A DNA stretch of 64,000 bases from an uncultured Psychroflexus sp. GTDB lineage: Bacteria > Bacteroidota > Bacteroidia > Flavobacteriales > Flavobacteriaceae. The stretch lies in the NCBI GenBank assembly GCA_913056525.1, contig CAJXLO010000001.1:43189-107188 (forward strand), given 5' to 3'. A program made the translations under genes and the position numbers. Each line of letters opens with the position of its first letter. Within the stretch, counting starts at the first letter, position 1. Below the pieces are notes generated by a model. It searched no databases, had not been told where the DNA came from, and worked only from the letters and a program-made list of their open reading frames with translations. This document shows, piece after piece, positions 40,710 to 49,515 of this stretch.

Positions 40710-40830
40710 ACATGGATGTTCAAAGTTATGACGCCGGATCGATATGTTTGTTACATGGATAAAGTAATTTCTTTGATACTTTATGTTCAATTCGGCTTTA
40801 GTTCTTACTTTTAAACAAAAATTATACGAA

Positions 40831-42240
40831 ATGTCTAAGAAGATGAAATTCCCTTTGATCGCCCTTGTAGTGTTCCTTACATACAGCTGTCATGAAGATA
40901 TTGATGACGAACTGGATCCAGCAAGCGACGCTGAGATAAATGATTTTATCTGGAAAGGGATGAACGTTTTCTACCTTTATAAGAGTGATGTCCCAGACCT
41001 GGCTGATGATCGTTTCAACTCTGATGAAGAATATACGGAATACCTGAACAGCTTTGATTCGCCAGAAACACTTTTCAATTCGGTCTTACGCGATAATGAT
41101 GAATTCAGTATTATCGTGGAAGATTTTAGGGTTTTAGAGCAAAGTTTAGATGGAGTTTCACTGGACAGCGGGATGCGTTTCGGGCTGGCATTGATAGAAT
41201 CTTCCGGCGAAGTTTTTGGTTATGTGAGGTACGTCGTGAATGATTCACCGGCCGATCAACAAGGCGTAGAACGAGGAATGTTGTTCAACAAGGTCAGCGG
41301 TGAAGTGCTGACGGAAAACTCGGATTTTAGTGGATTGTTCAGTCAACAGAACTTTAGCATAGGGCTGGCAGAATTAAACGGCAGTTCTGTCGAAGCTCTA
41401 GATCAAACAATCGACCTTACGCAGGTAGAAATAACTGAGAACCCTATTCATAGGACGAATGTGATCGATATGGCGAACGATAAAGTGGGATATTTGATGT
41501 ACACAGGGTTTATTGATGATTTCGTAAATCAGCTCAATTCCGTTTTTGGTCAGTTTGCCAGTGAGAACATCACCGAACTGGTCGTTGACCTAAGGTATAA
41601 TTCCGGCGGGAACATCAGTACCGCTGAAGACCTTTCTAGTATGATCACGGGGCAATTCAATGGTGAATTGTTCGCTACACAAGCGTTCAATAATAATTTT
41701 GAGGACCGCGATATATTGTTCGATAATGAGACCAGTTCCGGGGCAAGCATTAATTCATTGAACCTGAACAGGGTCTATTTTATAACAACTTCATCCACCG
41801 CTTCAGCAAGTGAGCTCGTGATCAGTGCATTATCACCCTATATTGATGTCGTTCAGGTAGGAACGACAACTACGGGCAAGTTCCAGGGCTCAAGGACTAT
41901 TTATGATTCACCGGATTTCACAAGACAAAATGCAAACCCTAACCATAAGTACGCTTTACAACCCTTAGTTCTTAAAACCGTGAACGCTAATGGTCTTACG
42001 GATTTTTCTAACGGTCTAACGCCTGATGTGGAACAGTCTGAGGATTTAACTAACCTTGGACAATTGGGCGAACCAACTGAACCTTTATTATCGAACATTC
42101 TCAACATCATAGGCAATGGAAGGACATCTCCACAACATCTGCCATTTGAATATGAGATCATCGGCGAGACCAAAATGAACACTCCTGATTTTCAGCGAAT
42201 GTATACTAACGAGAAGCTAATTTCTCCTCAAATTCCCTGA
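40831..42240 (+). CDS. S41 family peptidase (PDZ-containing lipoprotein)
   Basis: LVVDLRYNSGGN, TSSTASASELVISAL, TTTTGKFQGS; VALVVFLTYSC lipobox. Confidence 0.9.
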   Translation: MSKKMKFPLIALVVFLTYSCHEDIDDELDPASDAEINDFIWKGMNVFYLYKSDVPDLADDRFNSDEEYTEYLNSFDSPETLFNSVLRDNDEFSIIVEDFRVLEQSLDGVSLDSGMRFGLALIESSGEVFGYVRYVVNDSPADQQGVERGMLFNKVSGEVLTENSDFSGLFSQQNFSIGLAELNGSSVEALDQTIDLTQVEITENPIHRTNVIDMANDKVGYLMYTGFIDDFVNQLNSVFGQFASENITELVVDLRYNSGGNISTAEDLSSMITGQFNGELFATQAFNNNFEDRDILFDNETSSGASINSLNLNRVYFITTSSTASASELVISALSPYIDVVQVGTTTTGKFQGSRTIYDSPDFTRQNANPNHKYALQPLVLKTVNANGLTDFSNGLTPDVEQSEDLTNLGQLGEPTEPLLSNILNIIGNGRTSPQHLPFEYEIIGETKMNTPDFQRMYTNEKLISPQIP

Positions 42241-43501
42241 TCGTTGAAGTGATAATAGATATACATTCATCCAACTGTTCTTCGTCCATGACTAAAGGTG
42301 GCGCGAACCTGATGATATTACCATGCGTTGGTTTGGCTAATAGACCGTTTTCCTTCAAGGCCATACAAATATCCCATGCCGTTGAACTATCTTCTGAGTC
42401 GTTGATCAGGATCGCGTTCAGAAGTCCTCGACCTCTGACATGATCAACGATTTCCGTAGTTGCTATGAACTCCTGCATCGCTTCTCTAAACTTATGTCCC
42501 AGTCTTCTGGCGTTCTGGGCCAACTTCTCATCTTTCACTACTTGTAGGGCTTCCATCGCGACCATGGCCGCTACTGGATTTCCCCCAAAAGTAGAACCAT
42601 GCTGTCCTGGTTTAATAACGCTCATCACTTCATCATCGGCCATTACAGCTGAAACCGGATAAGCACCACCTGAAATGGCCTTTCCTAAAATGAGCATGTC
42701 TGGTTTGGCATAAGTTGATTGTCGCTCACAATGTCCCTGACATGTACAATGACCACAGCTGGCCAATAAAGCACCTGTTCTGGCGATCCCTGTCTGTATC
42801 TCATCTGCCATAAGTAATACATTGTTCTTCGTACAGATCGATCTAACTTTTTGCATGAAATCATCATCGGGGGTATTTACACCTGCTTCGCCTTGTATCG
42901 GCTCGACCAGGAATCCGGCGATGTTCTTGTTTTCCTTTATCGCTTTTTCCAGCGCATCAGCATCGTTATAAGGTATCTTGATGAATCCTGGCGTGTAGGG
43001 ACCAAAGTTCTTGCGCGCGTCTTCATCATTGCTAAAAGAGATGATCGTGGTGGTTCGTCCGTGGAAATTATCATCACAAACTATGATCTGCGCATCTTTT
43101 TCTTCGATTCCTTTTTTCTCATAAGCCCATTTCCTGCAGATCTTGATCGCTGTTTCAACAGCTTCTGCTCCGGTGTTCATCGGTAAGAGCTTATCAAGAT
43201 CAAAGTATTCTGAAGCGTATTTTTCAAATATCCCTAACTTATCATTATGGAAAGCTCTTGAAGTTAGCGAGATCTCTTTAGCCTGTTCATACATGGCGTT
43301 GAGTATCCTGGGATGACAATGTCCTTGATTCACAGCAGAATAAGCTGATAAGAAATCATAATACTTTTTGCCTTCCACATCCCAGACATGAACGCCTTCT
43401 CCCTTTTTAAGCACCACTGGCAAAGGATGATAATTATGCGCTCCATATTTATGTTCTATATCTATAGCTTCTTGAGAAGATGTGACCTTATGAAAATCCA
43501 T
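42206..43501 (-). CDS. rocD: ornithine--oxo-acid transaminase
   Basis: YGAHNYHPLPVVLKKGEGVHVWDVEGKKYYDFLSAYSAVNQGHCHPRI; ILGKAISGGAYPVSA. Confidence 0.96.
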   Translation of the reverse strand: MDFHKVTSSQEAIDIEHKYGAHNYHPLPVVLKKGEGVHVWDVEGKKYYDFLSAYSAVNQGHCHPRILNAMYEQAKEISLTSRAFHNDKLGIFEKYASEYFDLDKLLPMNTGAEAVETAIKICRKWAYEKKGIEEKDAQIIVCDDNFHGRTTTIISFSNDEDARKNFGPYTPGFIKIPYNDADALEKAIKENKNIAGFLVEPIQGEAGVNTPDDDFMQKVRSICTKNNVLLMADEIQTGIARTGALLASCGHCTCQGHCERQSTYAKPDMLILGKAISGGAYPVSAVMADDEVMSVIKPGQHGSTFGGNPVAAMVAMEALQVVKDEKLAQNARRLGHKFREAMQEFIATTEIVDHVRGRGLLNAILINDSEDSSTAWDICMALKENGLLAKPTHGNIIRFAPPLVMDEEQLDECISIITSTIREFEEKLASR

Positions 43502-43618
43502 ATCGTGTTTTTTTGCAAAAATAGAGAAACCTTTTCAAGCAGAGCAATAAAGGACTAATTTAGGCTGATTTTAAATACAATAGGTATCTCATCTTATCGA
43601 AAAGATTATTTTTGCGTC

Positions 43619-45028
43619 ATGCCAAGAAGGAAAGCCAAGAGAAAGGAATTTGAGAACATCAGGGTTAAGGATGTAGGTAGCAAAGGAAAAGGGATTGCCA
43701 ATGCTCCTGATGGAAGGATCATTTTTATCGATCAGGCGATACCTGGAGATGAAGTGGACGTACTTACCTATAAAAAGCGGAAAGCCTACTATATGGCAAA
43801 AACCACTTACTTCCATAATCGTTCCAGGCATCGGACTACTCCTAGGTGTGTTCACTTTGGCACTTGCGGTGGATGTAAATGGCAGCATTTTGAATACGAA
43901 GCTCAACTTTATTATAAGGAAAAAGAAGTCTTGGAGAACCTGAAACGGATAGGTAAATTGGATATAAAAGATTCTCATCCTATATTAGGGAATGAAGAGA
44001 TCTATTTTTATCGCAATAAAATGGAATTCTCATTTAGCAACAAGAGATGGTTAACCCAGGATGAGATAAACACGGAACAGGAGATAGAAAACAAGACTGC
44101 CTTAGGTTTGCATATTCCCGGTATGTGGGATAAAGTACTTGACCTTAAGGAGTGCCATTTACAGAAAGAGCCTAGTGATGATATCAGATTACAACTTAAG
44201 CGATTTGCCGATGAAAAAAGCTTTACTTTCTTTGACCCGCATGAGCAAACCGGACTTCTAAGGAACGTGATGATCCGAACCTCACGAACAGGTCAAGTGA
44301 TGGTAGTAATGCAGTTCTTTAATAATGAGCCGGATAATATCCGTCAGATCATGGATTTCCTCCGCGATACTTTTCCGCAGATCGCTTCTTTGCAATATAT
44401 CATCAACCAAAAGAAGAATGACTCGATCTATGATCAACAAGTCCATCTTTACTACGGGTGTGATCATATCATAGAAAAAATGCAGGACCTTAAATTCCAG
44501 ATCAGACCCAAGTCCTTTTATCAAACCAATTCCAAACAGGCAGAAATCCTGTACGCGCGATTAAAAGAACTCCTCAACCTAAAAGGGGATGAACTTGTTC
44601 TTGATCTTTACAGCGGTATCGGTTCTATTGCGCTTTCACTTGCAAAAGATTGTAAGAAAGTAATCGGTGTGGAAGTGATAGAGGATGCTGTAAAAGATGC
44701 GAACAAGAACGCTGAGCTTAATAATATCGATAATGCATCGTTCTTAAAAGGAGAAACTCAAGATGTTCTTAATGAGAAGCTTATAAAGAGGAACGGAAGA
44801 CCGGACATTATTGTCGTGGATCCACCCAGAGAAGGCCTTCATAAAAATGTGGTTAAAATGATCAGAGAAATCCATCCGGCTAAACTCGCTTACGTAAGTT
44901 GTAATTCTGCTACACAGGCGCGTGATATGGAAATGTTGAAGGACCTTTATAGCATTGACCACGTACAACCAGTAGATATGTTCCCGAACACTTATCATAC
45001 AGAAAACATAGTAATCGCAACATCATGA
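43619..45028 (+). CDS. rlmD: 23S rRNA (uracil(1939)-C(5))-methyltransferase
   Basis: CGGCKWQH, RPKSFYQTNSKQAEILY, LDLYSGIGSIALSLA, VDPPREGLH, VSCNSATQARD. Confidence 0.95.
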   Translation: MPRRKAKRKEFENIRVKDVGSKGKGIANAPDGRIIFIDQAIPGDEVDVLTYKKRKAYYMAKTTYFHNRSRHRTTPRCVHFGTCGGCKWQHFEYEAQLYYKEKEVLENLKRIGKLDIKDSHPILGNEEIYFYRNKMEFSFSNKRWLTQDEINTEQEIENKTALGLHIPGMWDKVLDLKECHLQKEPSDDIRLQLKRFADEKSFTFFDPHEQTGLLRNVMIRTSRTGQVMVVMQFFNNEPDNIRQIMDFLRDTFPQIASLQYIINQKKNDSIYDQQVHLYYGCDHIIEKMQDLKFQIRPKSFYQTNSKQAEILYARLKELLNLKGDELVLDLYSGIGSIALSLAKDCKKVIGVEVIEDAVKDANKNAELNNIDNASFLKGETQDVLNEKLIKRNGRPDIIVVDPPREGLHKNVVKMIREIHPAKLAYVSCNSATQARDMEMLKDLYSIDHVQPVDMFPNTYHTENIVIATS

Positions 45029-45501
45029 AAAGCTTAGCTTTAGCTTGTATCATCCTTTTACTAATTCCAGGTTGTCAACGAGATGACCTCTGCGGAGAAA
45101 ACTTTCAGGTGACACCTAAGTTAAATATTGAGTTCTATGATATTGCAGAGCCTGAAGAGCTCAAATCATATGGTTCTTTAAGATTGATCAACGATGAGAT
45201 AGGTGATACCCTGGACATTGAAGGCGGAAATGACACGTCTATTCCCTTAGCGACCAATGCTGATCAAACCACCTTTCGTTTTATCAAGAACATCGATTCT
45301 GATGAACCCCAGGAAGATACGGTTCGGTTCAATTACTCAAGGAGAAATGAATATGTGAACAGAGCCTGTGGATTTAAGATAGAATATGTGGACCTACAAG
45401 TTCAGATCACAGATAATGATGAAAGATGGATCAAGAATACCAATGTAAGAAAAAGTGTAATCCGATCAGATGAGAATATCCACCTTTTTATGTTCCATTA
45501 G
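45025..45501 (+). CDS. DUF6452 family lipoprotein
   Basis: LLLIPGCQRDDLC; position upstream of DUF6048. Confidence 0.78.
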   Translation: MKSLALACIILLLIPGCQRDDLCGENFQVTPKLNIEFYDIAEPEELKSYGSLRLINDEIGDTLDIEGGNDTSIPLATNADQTTFRFIKNIDSDEPQEDTVRFNYSRRNEYVNRACGFKIEYVDLQVQITDNDERWIKNTNVRKSVIRSDENIHLFMFH

Positions 45502-46177
45502 CTTTCTCATTTTCTTTATGACAGCTAATGCTCAGCAAGATTCCATATCTTATCAGGAAAGGTATGGACTAAGTTTGGGCATTGACCTTAACAAAGCAAC
45601 AAGGTCCGTCTATGATGATGATTTTCAAGGCCTTCAATTCTATGGCGATTACAGGTTGACCGATGAAGTTTTCCTGGCTGCTGAGATAGGTATTGATGAT
45701 ATGATATACAGCAACCCTGTGCTCGTTAAGAATACTACGGGTTCGTACTTGAAGTTAGGAGCCAACTGGAACGTTTATGATAATTGGATAGGTATGCAAA
45801 ACCAAATTTATGTAGGTGGTAGGTTAGGCGTTTCCAGTTTTTCACATGAGATACAGGAGTTTGAGATATCCACGAGAGATGATTTCTTCGGGGAAGACAT
45901 CAGATTCGTCAACCGCGAGTTCAACGACCTTCTTGCTACCTGGGTAGAAATGCAATTGGGTATAAGAGTAGAACTGGTAAAGAATATTTTCCTGGGCGCG
46001 CACATACAGTTCAAGGCAAAGACCAGTGCTACTGAGATCAACAATTTTGACCATCTTTATATTCCCGGCTTCTTTGAGACCAGCGATAGTTCGAGCTTTG
46101 GTGTAGGTTGGGGATATACACTGAGCTATTTGATACCATTGAAGAAAGTGCTCAGGAAACAAGCTGTGAACAATTAA
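45470..46177 (+). CDS. DUF6048 family outer-membrane-type protein
   Basis: Signal peptide; SLGIDLNKATRSVYDDDFQGLQFYGDYRLTDEVFLAAEIG. Confidence 0.78.
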   Translation: MRISTFLCSISFLIFFMTANAQQDSISYQERYGLSLGIDLNKATRSVYDDDFQGLQFYGDYRLTDEVFLAAEIGIDDMIYSNPVLVKNTTGSYLKLGANWNVYDNWIGMQNQIYVGGRLGVSSFSHEIQEFEISTRDDFFGEDIRFVNREFNDLLATWVEMQLGIRVELVKNIFLGAHIQFKAKTSATEINNFDHLYIPGFFETSDSSSFGVGWGYTLSYLIPLKKVLRKQAVNN

Positions 46178-46182
46178 AAATA

Positions 46183-46482
46183 GCAAGTCCATAAGCCGAA
46201 TTCTGTACTGGTAACCAGCTCTTATCATTTATCTGGGACCTTTGTTACCAAAGGCCTCAAGCTACCTACCCAACGACATTCGGCCGCACTAGCCTACTTC
46301 GTCGTCCTATTCGGTATTACACCTCACAGAGTTTACCTGATTTCACTACAGCACTACCTGTACATACTTTCTGTTGCACTTGTCCTTATCTTACGATAGA
46401 CGGATGTTATCCGCTGTGATGTGCTATGGTGTTCGGACTTTCCTCCCTGACGATTAACGTCAGGGCGATAAGATGAACTTGC
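46183..46482 (-). ncRNA. rnpB: RNase P RNA (bacterial class A)
   Basis: Minus strand GAGGAAAGTCCGAACACC, ACAGAAAGTATGTACAGG, GTGAAATCAGGTAAACTC, AGATAAATGATAAGAGC...ACAGAATTCGGCTTATGGACTTGC. Confidence 0.95.
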
Positions 46483-46649
46483 TATTATTCAAATATAATC
46501 TATACGATACTTAATTTTACTCAATATGATTATCAAGATAATCTGTAGATCAACATGATGAATGATAACACCAACATCGGTCAGTAAGGATAAATTGATC
46601 ATCAAGTTGATATAAAGTTTACTTTAATGTACAGAACCATCAATGATCT

Positions 46650-47273
46650 TTAAAAGACCTTCTTATCTTCTGGTATCGGTTGAAAATTATAAGGAAATAG
46701 GATCTTTATGTTCTCGTAAGTATCCTCAATGGCTGCTTTTGTTCCATCAAGATCTTTCCAAACCGCCTGTTCTATCCCTTCTGAGGTTTCCGGTTTTAGC
46801 GCTCCTGTATATTTGGTATGCATCTCAAACCAAAAGGTCTCTTTAAGCTTATAACCGTCGTTCGTTGAGATGATATGATAGGTAGGCTGTATCAATTTCT
46901 TGACAACCAGGTCTTTTACCTGAGTTTCCTCTATGACCTCCCTAACGGCCGATTCCTCTATGGTCTCGTTCTTCTCGGTCTTTCCTTTAGGAAGGTCCCA
47001 TCTTCCTTTACGATGGATAAACAATATTTGTCCGTTCCTATTAATGACCAGTCCACCACCGGCAATAACGGTCTTTAACTTCTTCTTAAGGTGTTTCAAC
47101 AACTTTTCCTCTTTCTTATGATAAAGGTTCAGATTTTTTAGTTTTCCGCTCTCCACCTTTTTCAAGATCTTTTGAAGATTGGTTTTTTTTATAGGCAGGG
47201 AAGTAAAATCCTTTCCAAAATCTTTTTGAGTAGACAATATTATGAGCCTGTCGTTGAGGAAAACTTTGTACAT
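46650..47273 (-). CDS. NUDIX hydrolase
   Basis: GRWDLPKGKTEKNETIEESAVREVIEETQV Nudix box. Confidence 0.95.
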   Translation of the reverse strand: MYKVFLNDRLIILSTQKDFGKDFTSLPIKKTNLQKILKKVESGKLKNLNLYHKKEEKLLKHLKKKLKTVIAGGGLVINRNGQILFIHRKGRWDLPKGKTEKNETIEESAVREVIEETQVKDLVVKKLIQPTYHIISTNDGYKLKETFWFEMHTKYTGALKPETSEGIEQAVWKDLDGTKAAIEDTYENIKILFPYNFQPIPEDKKVF

Positions 47274-47280
47274 TTGTCAA

Positions 47281-47949
47281 ATGATTTTTAATGAGCAATC
47301 AGCTAAAATAATAGCGCAATTCTTATTGCAAATAAAAGCAATAAAATTGGAAACACATAAACCTTTTACCTGGGCAAGCGGTTTGCGATCCCCGATCTAT
47401 TGTGATAACAGATTGATTCTTTCCTATCCAGATATTAGGAATCATGTGGTCTACGATCTAAGCAAGGAGATAGAACAAAGTTCAGGTCTGCCAGATGCTA
47501 TAATAGGCGTTGCCACAGGAGCGATAGGAATAGGAGCGCTAGTAGCCAGTGAACTCGGTGTTCCTTTTGCTTACGTCCGACCAAAGCCAAAGTCTCACGG
47601 AAGAGAGAATCAGGTGGAAGGACATATAGAGGAATATGCAAAGGTTGTTGTCATAGAAGATCTTATAAGCACCGGTAAAAGTAGTCTTGAAGCGGTTGAT
47701 ACCATCAATAAATCCATCAATGTAAAGGTGAAGGCCATAGCAGCTATATTTGACTATGGTTTTGAAGAAACCCGAAAGCGTTTTGAAGAACAAGAAATGG
47801 ACTATTATTCACTGAGCGATTATGATAACCTGATCGACCAGGCCTATCAAACCAATTATTTAGCACAGAGCGACCTTGAACCCCTACGATCGTGGCGAAA
47901 AGACCCAAAAAACTGGATCAAAAAATTCAACCATGGAATTAAAAACTGA
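47281..47949 (+). CDS. pyrE: orotate phosphoribosyltransferase
   Basis: FTWASGLRSPIYCDNRLILSYP, AYVRPKPKSHGRENQVEG, VVVIEDLISTGKSS. Confidence 0.96.
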   Translation: MIFNEQSAKIIAQFLLQIKAIKLETHKPFTWASGLRSPIYCDNRLILSYPDIRNHVVYDLSKEIEQSSGLPDAIIGVATGAIGIGALVASELGVPFAYVRPKPKSHGRENQVEGHIEEYAKVVVIEDLISTGKSSLEAVDTINKSINVKVKAIAAIFDYGFEETRKRFEEQEMDYYSLSDYDNLIDQAYQTNYLAQSDLEPLRSWRKDPKNWIKKFNHGIKN

Positions 47950-48334
47950 TAAAAAGATCATTAATAAGGAACAAAAAGAAGTTTTTGAATTCCTTGAACA
48001 TCCTGCTAACTTTGAAGAGCTTATGCCTAGTTCCATAGAGAAGTTCGAGCTCGTGGAAAAAGACCAGTTCAATTTTCAGCTGAGCGGAATGCCTGAAATA
48101 AGATTAAAAATGGCATCTATGACTCAACCAGATGAAATTATATTGACCTCAGCATCTGACAAGTTCGAATTTGATTTGATCATTCACATTGGCAATGTGA
48201 ATGGTAGCAAGTCAGAAGTGCAACTGTTATTTACGGGAAATTTCAACAGTATGATGGCGATGATGATCAAAAATCCGATCTCAAAGTTCATCAACAAGCT
48301 TGTGGAGAACCTGGAAATGAAATATCAGGCCTGA
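47933..48334 (+). CDS. SRPBCC-like protein downstream of pyrE
   Basis: KEVFEFLEHPANFEELMPSSIEKFEL; conserved pyrE neighbour in Flavobacteriia. Confidence 0.75.
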   Translation: MELKTDKKIINKEQKEVFEFLEHPANFEELMPSSIEKFELVEKDQFNFQLSGMPEIRLKMASMTQPDEIILTSASDKFEFDLIIHIGNVNGSKSEVQLLFTGNFNSMMAMMIKNPISKFINKLVENLEMKYQA

Positions 48335-49059
48335 CCCAGAAACTTGATCTCTTTAATATCGTGTTCATTCATCACATGATCATTAATATCGTATACCTGT
48401 AACTTTCCGTAGTTTGAAACTCCTTGTATGATGCCATGGAATTCCTTACCATTCCAGTCTTGAAATATGCTTTTTTTCTGAAATAGGTACATTCTTTTAT
48501 AATATTCATCGATATCGACCTTTAATAGCTCTTGTTTATCAAGTTGTTCCATATTAGCTATCAATAGTTGTAACATCCGATCCACCTCAACGTCGCTACC
48601 TGTTTCAAGCGCTACGGATGTTGCATTGGGAAGTCCCGGAAAATCGGTCTGATTGACATTGATCCCTATCCCTATGATCGCACTTTTCAGTTTTTGTCCA
48701 GACAAAGTGTTCTCGATCAATATTCCACATAGTTTCTTACCATTATCTGTCAAAATGTCGTTAGGCCATTTGATTTGACAAAATTCCAAACCTAGCTCAT
48801 CTAACGTTCTCAATATGGCCAAAGCCACATAAATAGATAAATTGAACTGCTCATCTACTTGAATGCCTATATCAGGAAAATAAAAACTACAAGTCAGGTT
48901 TTTATAAGGTTCTGATGTCCATTTGTTCCCAAGTTGACCTCTACCTTGCAGTTGAGAGTTCGCATAAAGACAAATCGGTCCTTTCATATCAGTTTCCGTT
49001 AACATATCCTTGATCTCCTGATTCGTTGATAACGTGGCACGTCGTTTGATAATATGCAT
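48325..49059 (-). CDS. birA: biotin--[acetyl-CoA-carboxylase] ligase
   Basis: LQGRGQLGNKWTSEPYKNLTCSF, IKWPNDI, IIGIGINVNQ. Confidence 0.93.
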   Translation of the reverse strand: MHIIKRRATLSTNQEIKDMLTETDMKGPICLYANSQLQGRGQLGNKWTSEPYKNLTCSFYFPDIGIQVDEQFNLSIYVALAILRTLDELGLEFCQIKWPNDILTDNGKKLCGILIENTLSGQKLKSAIIGIGINVNQTDFPGLPNATSVALETGSDVEVDRMLQLLIANMEQLDKQELLKVDIDEYYKRMYLFQKKSIFQDWNGKEFHGIIQGVSNYGKLQVYDINDHVMNEHDIKEIKFLGQA

Positions 49060-49136
49060 AAAAAGCAAAAATAATATTTTGTTAAGTGCCAATTGGTATA
49101 TTTGTAAAACAATAATTTTGCATTAAAATATCTAAT

Positions 49137-49508
49137 TTGAGTAAACAGATAAGCGAAGGTGAACTCTTAACCCATATTATAGATGGAATAGAGGATGTTA
49201 AGGGTCACCAGATCACGCTCTTAGACCTTAGAGACCTGGAAAACACAGTTTGTGATTACTTTGTTATCTGTAGTGGTAGCTCATCTACACAAGTAGAAGC
49301 GATAAAGAATTCCATAAATAAAACCTTAAGTAAACAACTGAAAGAAAAGCCCTGGCACATAGAAGATAGTCAAAATTCAGAATGGATCCTGATAGATTAT
49401 GTTGATATAGTTGTTCATATTTTCCAAAAACACATACGTGAATATTATAATTTGGAAGATATGTGGGGAGATGCGAGAATAGAAAGAATAACATCAGATT
49501 TTAATTAG
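49137..49508 (+). CDS. rsfS: ribosome silencing factor
   Basis: HIIDGIEDVKGHQITLLDLRDLENTVCDYFVICSGSSSTQVEAI; WILIDYVDIVVHIF; TTG start. Confidence 0.95.
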   Translation: MSKQISEGELLTHIIDGIEDVKGHQITLLDLRDLENTVCDYFVICSGSSSTQVEAIKNSINKTLSKQLKEKPWHIEDSQNSEWILIDYVDIVVHIFQKHIREYYNLEDMWGDARIERITSDFN

Positions 49509-49515
49509 TTAGAGA

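Noticed and set aside
46181-46490. Unexplained structured region with stop-rich frames after DUF6048
   Set aside because: Explained by RNase P RNA on the minus strand, so not novel.
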